The notes under the pieces are model-generated. The model made no database searches. It was not told where the DNA came from and saw only the letters and a list, made by a program, of their open reading frames with translations. Positions 1 to 8,483 of a DNA stretch of 64,000 nt are shown one piece after another. The first letter of the stretch is position 1, and each line of letters opens with the position of its first letter. The position numbers and the translations under genes were made by a program. This DNA comes from Ilyobacter_A sp963675185. GTDB lineage: Bacteria; Fusobacteriota; Fusobacteriia; Fusobacteriales; Fusobacteriaceae. The stretch is taken from the NCBI GenBank assembly GCA_963675185.2, contig CAXXOH010000003.1:310001-374000 (forward strand). Direction: 5' to 3'.

Positions 1-623
1 AAGTAGTAAACCTTACTTTTTTCAAGGGTAGACTTTGCGGCAAAGATGTGGTGCTTGTAGAGGGCGGAATAGGAAAAGTAAATGCCGCCGTGTGCACAAC
101 TCTTTTAGTGTCCCACTTCAATGTAGACAAAGTCATCTTTACCGGTGTAGCCGGTGCGGTTAATCCAGACTTGGAAGTAGGTGACATAGTTGTCTCTACA
201 GAACTTATACAACACGATTTCGATGTAACCTCTTTTGGAATTGAATATGGTATGATTCCTAGAATGAAGGAGTCGTTTTTCAAGGCGGATTCACAGCTAG
301 TGGGGCTGGCAGAAAATGTGGCACACGACCTTTTTGGGGCTGAAAGAGTGAAGACCGGAAGAATATTAAGTGGTGACCAGTTCATAGCATGCTCGGACAA
401 GATAAGCTGGCTTAGGTCTACGTTTAACGGAGAGTGCACCGAGATGGAGGGGGCTTCTGTAGCTCATGTTTGCTACCTATTCGATATCCCTTTTGTGGTT
501 ATAAGGTCTATTTCGGATAAGGCAAACCACGATGCTAAGGTTGACTTCACGGAGTTTGTCAAGCTCGCATCAAAAAATTCAAAAGACATAGTTGTTAAAA
601 TACTAGAGAAATTAGATGCGTAA
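1..623 (+). CDS. mtnN: 5'-methylthioadenosine/S-adenosylhomocysteine nucleosidase, 5' end cut by window
   Basis: Cleaves adenine from methylthioadenosine and S-adenosylhomocysteine in the methionine-salvage/activated-methyl cycle; cytosolic. The reading frame is open to the left edge (first full codon at base 3), so the true start lies outside the window; the GTG at 48 is internal. Visible family motifs are GIGKVNAA, TGVAGA, GDIVVST, the substrate-binding/catalytic EMEGASVAHV (catalytic Glu) and RSISDKA (catalytic Asp) near the C-terminus. The C-terminal 3/4 of the family fold is intact. A hairpin terminator begins at the stop codon, so the gene is probably the end of its transcript. Identification is firm. 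Confidence 0.93.
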   Translation, partial: VVNLTFFKGRLCGKDVVLVEGGIGKVNAAVCTTLLVSHFNVDKVIFTGVAGAVNPDLEVGDIVVSTELIQHDFDVTSFGIEYGMIPRMKESFFKADSQLVGLAENVAHDLFGAERVKTGRILSGDQFIACSDKISWLRSTFNGECTEMEGASVAHVCYLFDIPFVVIRSISDKANHDAKVDFTEFVKLASKNSKDIVVKILEKLDA

Positions 624-648
624 TGGATTTATCCATTGCGCTTTTCTT
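618..648 (+). terminator. Intrinsic terminator after mtnN
   Basis: A 10-bp stem (618-627 with 632-641, one G-U pair) with loop TTTA is followed by CTTTTCTT. It overlaps the mtnN stop codon. Confidence 0.75.
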
Positions 649-678
649 CATAATATACTTTAACCAAGGGGTGCTTTA

Positions 679-1920
679 ATGGAAGTAGAAAAGGTGCTCG
701 ACGAGCTTTACTCTTATACTGTATTTGGGATCAAGCTAGGCCTGGATAATATAAAGAAAATCTGTTCCCTGATAGGGGATCCACAAAATAACTACAAGGT
801 AATTCACATCGCCGGTACAAATGGCAAGGGTTCTACAGCATCTATGATAGAATCATCCCTCATAGATGCTGGATACAACGTTGGGAAGTACACTTCGCCA
901 CATATCTTAAAGTTCAACGAGAGGATATCCCTGAACGGGGTTATGATATCCGACGAAGATATCTGCCGTTATTTTCAGCTGGTGAAAAGCAAGCTAGAAG
1001 AAAACAGCATACAAACCACTTTTTTTGAGGTCACTACCGCCATGATGTTTTTGTACTTTTCAGATAAAAACTGTGATTACGTGGTGCTAGAGACCGGCCT
1101 AGGCGGCAGATACGATGCCACAAACATTGTAGACCCAGTATTGTCCATAATTACAAATGTCTCAATGGACCATATCAACATCCTAGGTGACAACCTGAAG
1201 GATATAGCAAGGGAAAAAGCCGGCATAATAAAAAGCGGCCGCCGGGTATTTTTTGCGGATGACAATCCGGAACTAATTCAGGCGGTAAAAGAGAAAACAG
1301 AGCTTTACACAAACGTCCTGGAGAAGTTTAATCCCAGATCGTACTTTTTAGACAATGAGAACTTTAACACTGTAATAAACTTAGAAGGCGAATCTTACAG
1401 GGTTTCCCTTTACGGGGATTTCCAGGTGAACAACTTTCTTGCTGCTTACGGGGCCTTGAAGCATATCGGTATAGAAAACAAGTTTATCAAATCCGGTGTG
1501 TCTAAGGTAAAATGGCCCGGACGTTTTGAGGTAGCAGCCAGAGACCCAGTACTCATCTTAGACGGGGCACATAATTTTGACTCGGCAAGGGTACTAAAGG
1601 AAAATATACTGCATTCATATAAAAAAGAGGATGTGGCTGTCATATGCTCCATACTAGAGGATAAGGATATCAATACAGTCATGTCGGAGATAATGGGGTT
1701 CTCTGACAGCATCATCTTGACCTCCCTAAAGGGGGTACACAGAGGACTTAGCGGTACGGAGCTGCTCGGCAAGATCTCCCTGGAATTTGACTTTGAGGTG
1801 GTAGAAGATTTGCCGCAAGCCTTTCAAAGGGCGCTTTCTAAAAACAAGAAATTAGTCGTTGTTTGCGGTTCATTTTACCTAGTTTCCAAGTTTAAAGAGG
1901 TGGTAAAATTTGAAAGTTAG
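679..1920 (+). CDS. folC: Bifunctional folylpolyglutamate synthase/dihydrofolate synthase
   Basis: Mur-ligase family enzyme that adds glutamate to dihydropteroate/tetrahydrofolate using ATP. The P-loop AGTNGKGS is at residues 45-52. The LETGLGGRYDATN loop (near 137-149), the DHINILG motif and the C-terminal DGAHN motif are all present, and 413 aa is the usual length. It starts with ATG about 55 bases after mtnN, behind a GGGGTG-like ribosome site. It begins a rightward gene run that also contains folB and folK, so folate synthesis genes are spread along one probable transcript. The last 11 bases overlap the next gene. Confidence 0.95.
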   Translation: MEVEKVLDELYSYTVFGIKLGLDNIKKICSLIGDPQNNYKVIHIAGTNGKGSTASMIESSLIDAGYNVGKYTSPHILKFNERISLNGVMISDEDICRYFQLVKSKLEENSIQTTFFEVTTAMMFLYFSDKNCDYVVLETGLGGRYDATNIVDPVLSIITNVSMDHINILGDNLKDIAREKAGIIKSGRRVFFADDNPELIQAVKEKTELYTNVLEKFNPRSYFLDNENFNTVINLEGESYRVSLYGDFQVNNFLAAYGALKHIGIENKFIKSGVSKVKWPGRFEVAARDPVLILDGAHNFDSARVLKENILHSYKKEDVAVICSILEDKDINTVMSEIMGFSDSIILTSLKGVHRGLSGTELLGKISLEFDFEVVEDLPQAFQRALSKNKKLVVVCGSFYLVSKFKEVVKFES

Positions 1921-2377
1921 AGGATTTCTTTCCTTTACCATAACCGTTTTTTTAATGGCTGCAGTTGTTTTTTCATTTGTGAGCGTAAAGAAATTATACG
2001 TGCAAAATGAAAACCAAAAAGCCATCATAACAAGCGAAATAATCAAAAATATAGGTATAAGAAACGTCGATTTTTATAAAGATAAAAAATATTACAATAA
2101 ATTTTCAAAAAAATATTTTTCTGATAAAAGAAAAAACGAGGCTGTTTTTACTCCTACCTCGCAGCTTTACTATTTGCAGATAGCTACATTTTTAAACGTT
2201 GAGAATGCCATGTATTTTCAAAAGAAGTTCGGGAATTTTGACCTCAGAATAGTCGAGGTCAATAACCAAGATAAAAGACATTATATAATAATATCCAATT
2301 ATTTTGATTCCAAAGAAAAGGCACTTGAGCTCGCTAAGAGCTTTAAACGATACAGTCCTATTTTGAGAGAGAGGTAA
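1910..2377 (+). CDS. SPOR-like domain membrane-anchored protein
   Basis: A 155-aa protein with one N-terminal membrane anchor or uncleaved signal (about residues 7-26) and a basic linker. A C-terminal stretch of about 70 residues reads YYLQIATF...NAMYFQKKFG...YYIIISNYF...KEKALELAKSF, the beta-alpha-beta pattern of SPOR (peptidoglycan-binding) domains. The start is TTG at 1910, preceded by GAGGTGG at 1896-1902, and overlaps folC by 11 bases. The next gene follows after 4 bases, so translation is probably coupled. The family assignment rests on pattern only; a role at septal or stripped glycan is inference. Confidence 0.6.
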   Translation: MKVRGFLSFTITVFLMAAVVFSFVSVKKLYVQNENQKAIITSEIIKNIGIRNVDFYKDKKYYNKFSKKYFSDKRKNEAVFTPTSQLYYLQIATFLNVENAMYFQKKFGNFDLRIVEVNNQDKRHYIIISNYFDSKEKALELAKSFKRYSPILRER

Positions 2378-2381
2378 TGCT

Positions 2382-4370
2382 ATGGAAAAGGGTGTAACTG
2401 TCGAACAAATTATAGATAACTTTCAACTCGACATTTTGAATATCGGGGAAAGCCTGGAGAAGGAGATCGTACTTTCTGCAGTTCACAGACCAGGGGCGGA
2501 GTTGACCGGTTTTCCCATGAAGGACATCCCTGAAGTGGACAGCTCTATACATATCCTTGGAAAAGAGGAGATGAAGTATCTGCAGACCCTCGACGGCTCT
2601 ACCAAGAAAAGGATACTGGAAATCTATTTTTCCTACCATTTCCCTTGTGCGATAGTAACTGCTGAAGCAGATATAGATAAACTTTTTATCCAATGTGCTA
2701 AGCAGTGCCATAAAACTGTGCTACACACAAATATGAAAACAGAGTCTTTTATTGGAAGGTTAAAAAAATTCCTAGAGAGTGAACTGGCACCAGAGATTGT
2801 CCTCAACAAATTCACCCTGCTAGAAATCTTCGGTATGGGTGTCCTGATATATGGTTACTCAGAGGCCAAGATAGGTACAACTATAGAGCTGATTGAAAAA
2901 GGACATAAGTTCATATCTGACAGCCTCCTCACCCTAAAGAAAGTAGAGGAGGACAAAATAATAGGTTCCAACGGGTTCGCAGAGGACAGCGATGAAGGAA
3001 AATTTATTTTGAATTTGACAAGGGGACACACGGTTGACGTAGTAGATTTTTATGGTATAGGAGCCACTAGAAAATCTAAGCAGGTCAATCTTGTAGTAAG
3101 TCTGGAAAAGTGGAATGAAAAAAAATTCTACGACAGGCTTGGAATAGACCAGGACTCTATGAACATGCTTGGGGTGGATATCCCCAAAATAACCCTTCCA
3201 GTTAGAAAGGGGAGAAACCTAGCAATTATCGTGGAGACTGCTGCAATAAACCAACGTCTTAAGCTTACTGGTGTAAATTCTGCATTGTATTTTCTAATGG
3301 AAACTGAGAAGCTCATAAAGCAAAACAAAGAAAAAAGAGAAGAGGTCGAAAGCATGGGATTTATTAAAACCTTAAAAATTATTCAGCTGAAAGAAAAATT
3401 CGGTTTAAATGTCTTAAACGGACTGGAACTTTTAGATGAAAAATTGATAATCAACACTAGCCTTCACAGACCGGCACTTGAATTTTCTGGATTTTACGAT
3501 GTCTTGGAAGAAGGCGGAGAAAATCGTCTTCAACTTATAGCAGATGCGGAGTTTAAGTACCTGGAAAGCCTCCCAAAAAAAATAAGAGAGAATAACCTGG
3601 CTAAATATCTTGACTACGATTTCCCAGCTATTATACTTTCTGGGGTGGAAGAAATACCTGATTATTTCCTAAAAAAGGTGGAAGAAAAAAACAAAATTCT
3701 GCTATCTACTACACGCAACATAACTGAACTTATAGCTGACGTAAACGAATTTTTAGAGATATATTTCGCCCCTTCTCTAACAATGCACGGTGTTTATGTG
3801 GAACTTTTCGGATTTGGGGTACTTTTAACCGGGAAAAGCGGTATCGGTAAGAGTGAAACCGCCCTTGAGCTCATACACCGTGGTCACAGATTGATTGCCG
3901 ATGACATGGTTAAATTCACACGTCACCCAAACCACCAGGTTATAGGGTCGGCAGAAAAACTGCCTTACTTTATGGAGATCAGGGGTCTGGGCATAATAGA
4001 CGTAAAAGCCCTTTACGGTCTTGGTGCGGTAAGGATGATGAAGCAGTTAGACTTCATAATAGAGATGAAAGAACTAGTGGAAGACGACTACCTGACGCAA
4101 ACAAACTACCTGGAAACAGATATAGACATCTTAGGCATTCCTGTGAAAAAAGCTGAACTCTACATCTCTTCCGGAAGGAATGCAGCGGCAATGGTAGAGG
4201 TTATAACCATGAGCTTGAGGTCCAAAAAAATAGGGTATGATCCGGAATTTGAGTACAAGCAAAAGAGCAAGGCTCTGCAAGAGATAGAAGATTTGATACA
4301 GGAAAAAAATATAGAAAAAGAAAAGATCATGCAGGAAATCAAATGCCTTGTCAACGGCAACTGTGATTAG
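2382..4370 (+). CDS. hprK: Tandem double HPr kinase/phosphorylase, N-terminal copy degenerate
   Basis: A 662-aa protein made of two full HprK units (N-domain plus kinase domain each), whereas the usual enzyme is about 310-320 aa. HprK phosphorylates Ser46 of HPr and controls sugar uptake and catabolite response. The C-terminal unit (about 345-662) has the P-loop GKSGIGKS at 484-491, HRLIADD and the family signature EIRGLGIIDV. The N-terminal unit (about 1-325) keeps the HRPGAELTGF motif, but its P-loop position reads GYSEAKIGTT (158-167), ADD became SDS and the signature became GHTVDVVDF. The second half is therefore probably the active kinase and the first a pseudo-kinase. The coiled, charged C-terminal tail (about 620-655) is extra. 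ATG start 4 bases after the SPOR gene. Confidence 0.9.
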   Translation: MEKGVTVEQIIDNFQLDILNIGESLEKEIVLSAVHRPGAELTGFPMKDIPEVDSSIHILGKEEMKYLQTLDGSTKKRILEIYFSYHFPCAIVTAEADIDKLFIQCAKQCHKTVLHTNMKTESFIGRLKKFLESELAPEIVLNKFTLLEIFGMGVLIYGYSEAKIGTTIELIEKGHKFISDSLLTLKKVEEDKIIGSNGFAEDSDEGKFILNLTRGHTVDVVDFYGIGATRKSKQVNLVVSLEKWNEKKFYDRLGIDQDSMNMLGVDIPKITLPVRKGRNLAIIVETAAINQRLKLTGVNSALYFLMETEKLIKQNKEKREEVESMGFIKTLKIIQLKEKFGLNVLNGLELLDEKLIINTSLHRPALEFSGFYDVLEEGGENRLQLIADAEFKYLESLPKKIRENNLAKYLDYDFPAIILSGVEEIPDYFLKKVEEKNKILLSTTRNITELIADVNEFLEIYFAPSLTMHGVYVELFGFGVLLTGKSGIGKSETALELIHRGHRLIADDMVKFTRHPNHQVIGSAEKLPYFMEIRGLGIIDVKALYGLGAVRMMKQLDFIIEMKELVEDDYLTQTNYLETDIDILGIPVKKAELYISSGRNAAAMVEVITMSLRSKKIGYDPEFEYKQKSKALQEIEDLIQEKNIEKEKIMQEIKCLVNGNCD

Positions 4371-4378
4371 GGGGAACT

Positions 4379-5260
4379 ATGTCCAAGAAATACAGCAACT
4401 TGCTGCTTGACTACCTAATAATAAATTTCGGTGCTCTTGTTGCAGCTGTTGGGATCGGGCTTTTCCTAGCCCCATCTAAAATAGCAGCCGGCGGCGTATC
4501 CGGTATTGCCATAATACTTTACCACCTCTTCGGTTTCAACATCGGGCTCAGCATGCTGTTTTTGAATATACCAATATATCTTGCCGGGATAAAGACTTTC
4601 GGAAAGTCTTATGGATTTAAAACATTTTTCGGAACAGTTATGCTCTCTTTCTATATAGACCTATTGAGAGGCATAGTCCCAAATGCAGATAGCCTGATAG
4701 ATTTTTCCACCGGTGGAAATATGATACTAGGTGCCATGTTTGGAGGTGTCATTGCAGGTGTAGGACTTGGGTTTATAATGAAATTCGGAGGCAGCACTGG
4801 CGGCACTGACATAATAGCTCAGATTCTGCATAAGTATGCTAAAATCCCAGTTGGTTATGCTCTTATGACGGTGGACATCCTGGTTTTAATAAGTGCTGCT
4901 GCTATATTTGGCCTTGAAAAAGGGCTCTACGCCATACTAACGCTATATACAACTGGCATCCTTATAAACAAAGTTTTCGAGGGTGTGAGCTACGCTAAGA
5001 TGGTATATATAATAAGCGACAGGCACGATGAGGTCAAGAATATAATAATATCTAAAATAAACAGAGGCGGAACCTATCTTGCCTGTAAAGGACTCTATAC
5101 CGACATTGACAGAAAAATAATCATCACAGTGCTTAAAACCAAAGAGATTTACGAGCTTAAAACGTGGATAAAGGATATAGACCCAAACGCCTTTGTAATA
5201 ATTTCAGAAGCTTATGAAGTCTTGGGGGAAGGCTTTTCTCCATTTAACAAGCAATCTTAG
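4379..5260 (+). CDS. YitT family membrane protein (DUF161 + DUF2179)
   Basis: A 293-aa membrane protein. The first ~205 residues hold five or six hydrophobic segments with the family motifs APSKIAAGGVSG and GGSTGGTDIIAQ. Residues ~210-285 form the soluble DUF2179 domain (YIISDRHDEVKNIII...). Function in the cell is unknown for the family; transport or membrane signalling is often suggested. It starts 8 bases after hprK and shares its transcript. Family assignment is firm; function open. Confidence 0.9.
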   Translation: MSKKYSNLLLDYLIINFGALVAAVGIGLFLAPSKIAAGGVSGIAIILYHLFGFNIGLSMLFLNIPIYLAGIKTFGKSYGFKTFFGTVMLSFYIDLLRGIVPNADSLIDFSTGGNMILGAMFGGVIAGVGLGFIMKFGGSTGGTDIIAQILHKYAKIPVGYALMTVDILVLISAAAIFGLEKGLYAILTLYTTGILINKVFEGVSYAKMVYIISDRHDEVKNIIISKINRGGTYLACKGLYTDIDRKIIITVLKTKEIYELKTWIKDIDPNAFVIISEAYEVLGEGFSPFNKQS

Positions 5261-5283
5261 CGATTTCTAGAAAGGATACACAT

Positions 5284-5652
5284 ATGGATAAAATTGTATT
5301 GAGAAATATAAAGTTCTACGCTTATCACGGCGTTCTACCAGAAGAAAATAAGCTCGGTCAGAACTTTTACATAGATTTAAACATCTACAAAAATCTTCAC
5401 GAAGCCGGTGAGAGCGATGAGTTAGACAAAAGTGTAAACTATGCCGAAGTCTACCAGATAGTAGAAAGAGTTACGACCGGCAACGTGTACAAACTCATAG
5501 AAAAATTGGCAAGCGAGATCGCAAAAACTCTGCTTTTCTCCTTTGATATAGATAAAATATGGGTAAGAATAAAAAAACCGGAAGCCCCTATCGATGGACA
5601 CTACGATTTTGTAGGGGTTGAGATATCTAGAAAGAGGTCAGACTATGAGTAA
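5284..5652 (+). CDS. folB: Dihydroneopterin aldolase
   Basis: Converts 7,8-dihydroneopterin to 6-hydroxymethyl-dihydropterin in folate synthesis. The 122-aa length is normal. Motifs are FYAYHGVLPEE with the pterin-contacting region, SVNYAEVY, NVYKLIEKLASEIA (active-site Glu) and the IKKPEAPI segment holding the catalytic Lys. The stop overlaps the start of the folK fusion by 8 bases, so the pathway's next enzyme is translationally coupled. Confidence 0.94.
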   Translation: MDKIVLRNIKFYAYHGVLPEENKLGQNFYIDLNIYKNLHEAGESDELDKSVNYAEVYQIVERVTTGNVYKLIEKLASEIAKTLLFSFDIDKIWVRIKKPEAPIDGHYDFVGVEISRKRSDYE

Positions 5653-6520
5653 CTCCGTCTATCTCAGCCTGGGGTCAAACATAGGAGATAGATTCTACAA
5701 CATTTTAGCTGCAATAACAGAACTTGATAAACTCCCCAAAACACAGGTTGCCAAGGTTTCCAAATTTTATGAGACAGAACCTTGGGGTTACCAGAAGCAG
5801 GAATACTTTATAAATTGTGCTGTTGAGTTAAGAACCGATTTGCTGCCTTACGAACTCCTTAGGAGTATAAACCACATAGAGGAGTTCTTGAAAAGAAGGA
5901 GAATGGTGAAATGGGGGCCTAGAACCATAGATATAGACATAATCTTCTACTCCGACCTAAAAATTAACACAGCTGAGCTCTGCATCCCCCATCCAATGTA
6001 CACAAAAAGGAACTTTGTGCTCTTGCCGCTTATGGATATTTACTATGAAAAAAAACAGATAGCAAGGTATCTTAATGTAGATTCAAGCTCGCTAAAGGAG
6101 TACAGCTACGACAAACCTATTCTCATAAGCTCCTGCCTAATGGGCGTCCCTTGCAACTACAAGGGTAAAAGCAATGAAAGCTGGTTATTCTCAAAAGTTT
6201 TGAGGAACCTGCAGTATGTGCAGGCCTGCCCGGAGGTGCTTGGTGGTCTTTCCACTCCCAGGCCGCCGGCAGAAAGGGTCGGCAGTAGGGTTATTACGGT
6301 AAACGGTTTGGACGTCACGAACAGCTTTATTTCCGGAGCCGATAAGACACTGGAAATATCCAAAGAAAATGGGATAGAGATAGCCATACTAAAGGAAAAC
6401 AGCCCATCTTGTGGCTTCGGCAGGGTATATGATGGGACTTTCAGCTCCATATTGGTTGACGGCAACGGGGTTACAGTTGATTTGCTACTTAAAAGTGGGA
6501 TCAACATAATATCTATTTAA
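5645..6520 (+). CDS. folK: HPPK (FolK) fused to a DUF523 domain
   Basis: A 291-aa fusion. Residues ~4-135 are 6-hydroxymethyl-7,8-dihydropterin pyrophosphokinase: YLSLGSNIGDR, ETEPWG and the signature RRRMVKWGPRTIDIDII with Mg-binding Asp96/Asp98. Residues ~157-291 are a complete DUF523 domain with ISSCLMGVPCNYKG, ACPEVLGGLSTPRPPAE and NSPSCGFG, whose Cys residues suggest metal or sulfur chemistry. The ATG at 5645 was chosen because AAAGAGG lies just upstream; a TTG 27 bases earlier has no ribosome site and lies inside folB. DUF523 has no settled function; the fusion to a folate enzyme is a hint. Confidence 0.92.
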   Translation: MSNSVYLSLGSNIGDRFYNILAAITELDKLPKTQVAKVSKFYETEPWGYQKQEYFINCAVELRTDLLPYELLRSINHIEEFLKRRRMVKWGPRTIDIDIIFYSDLKINTAELCIPHPMYTKRNFVLLPLMDIYYEKKQIARYLNVDSSSLKEYSYDKPILISSCLMGVPCNYKGKSNESWLFSKVLRNLQYVQACPEVLGGLSTPRPPAERVGSRVITVNGLDVTNSFISGADKTLEISKENGIEIAILKENSPSCGFGRVYDGTFSSILVDGNGVTVDLLLKSGINIISI

Positions 6521-6536
6521 CGGAGGAATTTTTCTA

Positions 6537-7505
6537 ATGAATAATTTTTTGGAAATAATCGAAGAAATAAAAAATGCAAACAGTATAGTAATCAGCTCAC
6601 ATGTCAATCCCGATGGAGATGCAATTGGTGGCGGGCTTGCTCTTATGCTGGCCATTAAAAAATTAAAGGATAAGGGTGACGGTAGCGGTAATAAAGAGGT
6701 AAGATTCATCTTGGAGGAGTCCGTACCTAAAAATCTAAAATTTTTAAAACTTACTGACATGGTTGAAATCTACGATTCTTCAAAAAATTATGATTTCGAT
6801 CTTTTCATAGCAGTGGACTGTGCCACAAAAGAGAGGCTCGGGAAAGTAAACAGTGTGCTGTCTTCGGACAAAAAAATAATAAACATAGACCACCATACCA
6901 GCAACTCGCTCTTCGGACACCTTAACTACGTGCACGAGATATCTTCAACATCTGAGATAATGTTCAATTTTATTGAAGAACTGGGGATTGGTATTGACCT
7001 AGATATGGCAGAAACCATCTATACCGGCATAGTAAACGACACCGGAAACTTTGCCCACGACAACGTTAGTTCCGACACTTTTAGAGTAGCTGCTAAACTT
7101 AAAAATATTGGAGTGGACACCAGTAAGGTTGTAAGAGAATTTTTCCAGACAAAATCCATGCCCACATTAAAGCTTATGGGTTTGACTTTGAGTGGGTTCA
7201 GGTTCGTAGACGAAAAGAAGCTTTCATACTTTTTCCTGACGCAGGAAGCCTTGAAAAGTGTTGGCGGCACAAAAGATGAAACCGAGGGACTAGTGGAGAT
7301 ACTTCGGTCATACGAAGGCACAGAAGTCGCTCTATTCCTAAGGGAAGAGAAGGATGGAAAAATAAAGGGAAGTCTCAGGTCAAAAAGTACCGATGTGAAT
7401 AAAATAGCCTCTATTTTTGGCGGCGGCGGACATGTAAAAGCAGCTGGCTTCAATACTGAACTAGGGCATGAAGACATAATAAAACAGGTTTTGGAAAAAC
7501 TTTAG
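6537..7505 (+). CDS. nrnA: DHH/DHHA1 phosphoesterase, NrnA-type oligoribonuclease/pAp phosphatase
   Basis: A 322-aa cytosolic phosphoesterase. The DHH domain has SHVNPDGDAIG (residues 21-31), VDCA, IDHHTSNS and NDTGNF, the four metal-binding motifs; the C-terminal DHHA1 domain has FGGGGHVKAAG. This set matches NrnA-type enzymes, which degrade nanoRNA or dephosphorylate pAp. An insertion of charged/glycine residues (KDKGDGSGNKE, about 43-53) is slightly unusual. It is separated by 16 bases from folK and preceded by GGAGG. Family firm, exact substrate inferred. Confidence 0.88.
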   Translation: MNNFLEIIEEIKNANSIVISSHVNPDGDAIGGGLALMLAIKKLKDKGDGSGNKEVRFILEESVPKNLKFLKLTDMVEIYDSSKNYDFDLFIAVDCATKERLGKVNSVLSSDKKIINIDHHTSNSLFGHLNYVHEISSTSEIMFNFIEELGIGIDLDMAETIYTGIVNDTGNFAHDNVSSDTFRVAAKLKNIGVDTSKVVREFFQTKSMPTLKLMGLTLSGFRFVDEKKLSYFFLTQEALKSVGGTKDETEGLVEILRSYEGTEVALFLREEKDGKIKGSLRSKSTDVNKIASIFGGGGHVKAAGFNTELGHEDIIKQVLEKL

Positions 7506-7547
7506 CACCGACATTTTTTACAGGTTAAAATTTGGGGGGAGGTTTAA

Positions 7548-8468
7548 ATGGGTAAAATTAAAAACTTCATATTTGGGTTACTGGTTATTTTTCTCCTTTC
7601 CGCATGTGGGGAGACAACTAGTAAAGTCAGAAAAGACGAAAAAATAGCAAAATTAAGGGATTATGAGACTGAAAAGACATTTATGGGTCCAAAACGCAGG
7701 ATTGCTGTGGCCAGCTTTAAAAATGAGACTAGGTTCGGGGACAGGCGGCTTGGAAACTCTGTTACAGATGTTTTTGTCACTGAACTTTCCAAAACCGGGA
7801 GGTTTACCATACTAGAACGTGAATCAGTAGATAAGCTGCTTCAGGAAACTAACTTCTCCAGCACCCTTGGTCAAGGTACCGTGGCGGCTGAGCAGCAGTT
7901 CCTAGATGCAGACTATATAATAACCGGCGCAGTGACAAAATATGGTGTAAATACAGTGGGTAAGAAAAAGATAATATCATCGTCAAAAGAACAGAAAGCT
8001 GAAATTTCAGTGGACGTTAAAATGGTGGACGTGAGGACCGGAGAGGTCTTATTCAGCGAAAACGGTGAAGGTGTGGCTACTATAAAATATGGTACTGCCC
8101 TAGGTATAGGTACCAGCGGCGGGTACGATGAGAGCCTCGAGCAGGAAGCTTTTAGGGCATCTGCCATAAAAGTTATGGACAACATAGTAGAAACTGTAGA
8201 TAAGAGACCTTGGTCTGCAGCGGTTGTGAAATTTTCCGGAGATAAAATTTACATAAATTCCGGAATGAAGAGCAACTTGAAAATAGGAACAAAGCTAAAC
8301 GTATATAGGTTTGGGGATAAAATTGAGTACAAGGGCCAGTTTTTAGGCTATGAGGAAGAAAAAGTGGGAACAGCCATAATCGTAGACTACCTAGGTGAAG
8401 ACGCGTCTATAGCAGCCTATAAGGGGAAAAGTTTTAGGGCGCCTGGGATAGTGAAATTAGAAGATTGA
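7548..8468 (+). CDS. CsgG/HfaB-type secretion or assembly lipoprotein
   Basis: A 306-aa lipoprotein. The signal peptide ends in the lipobox LLSAC with Cys20. The body has the CsgG pattern: RRIAVASFKNET, LGNSVTDVFVTELSKTGRF, ILERESVDKLLQETNF, ADYIITGAVTKYG and VDVRTGEVLFSENGEG. CsgG forms an outer-membrane export pore for curli; many distant relatives act with DUF799 lipoproteins in unknown envelope tasks, and no curli genes are seen here. The extra ~90 C-terminal residues contain a beta-rich segment (SGDKIYINSG..LKIGTKLNVYR) like those that follow CsgG domains. GGGGGGAGG precedes the ATG. It forms a pair with the next gene. Confidence 0.85.
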   Translation: MGKIKNFIFGLLVIFLLSACGETTSKVRKDEKIAKLRDYETEKTFMGPKRRIAVASFKNETRFGDRRLGNSVTDVFVTELSKTGRFTILERESVDKLLQETNFSSTLGQGTVAAEQQFLDADYIITGAVTKYGVNTVGKKKIISSSKEQKAEISVDVKMVDVRTGEVLFSENGEGVATIKYGTALGIGTSGGYDESLEQEAFRASAIKVMDNIVETVDKRPWSAAVVKFSGDKIYINSGMKSNLKIGTKLNVYRFGDKIEYKGQFLGYEEEKVGTAIIVDYLGEDASIAAYKGKSFRAPGIVKLED

Positions 8469-8483
8469 TAGGGGTTTGTACCT

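Noticed and set aside
1446..1772. Leftward frame inside folC as a gene
   Set aside because: Antisense shadow; Ser/Leu-rich composition typical of reverse-frame reading and no ribosome site.
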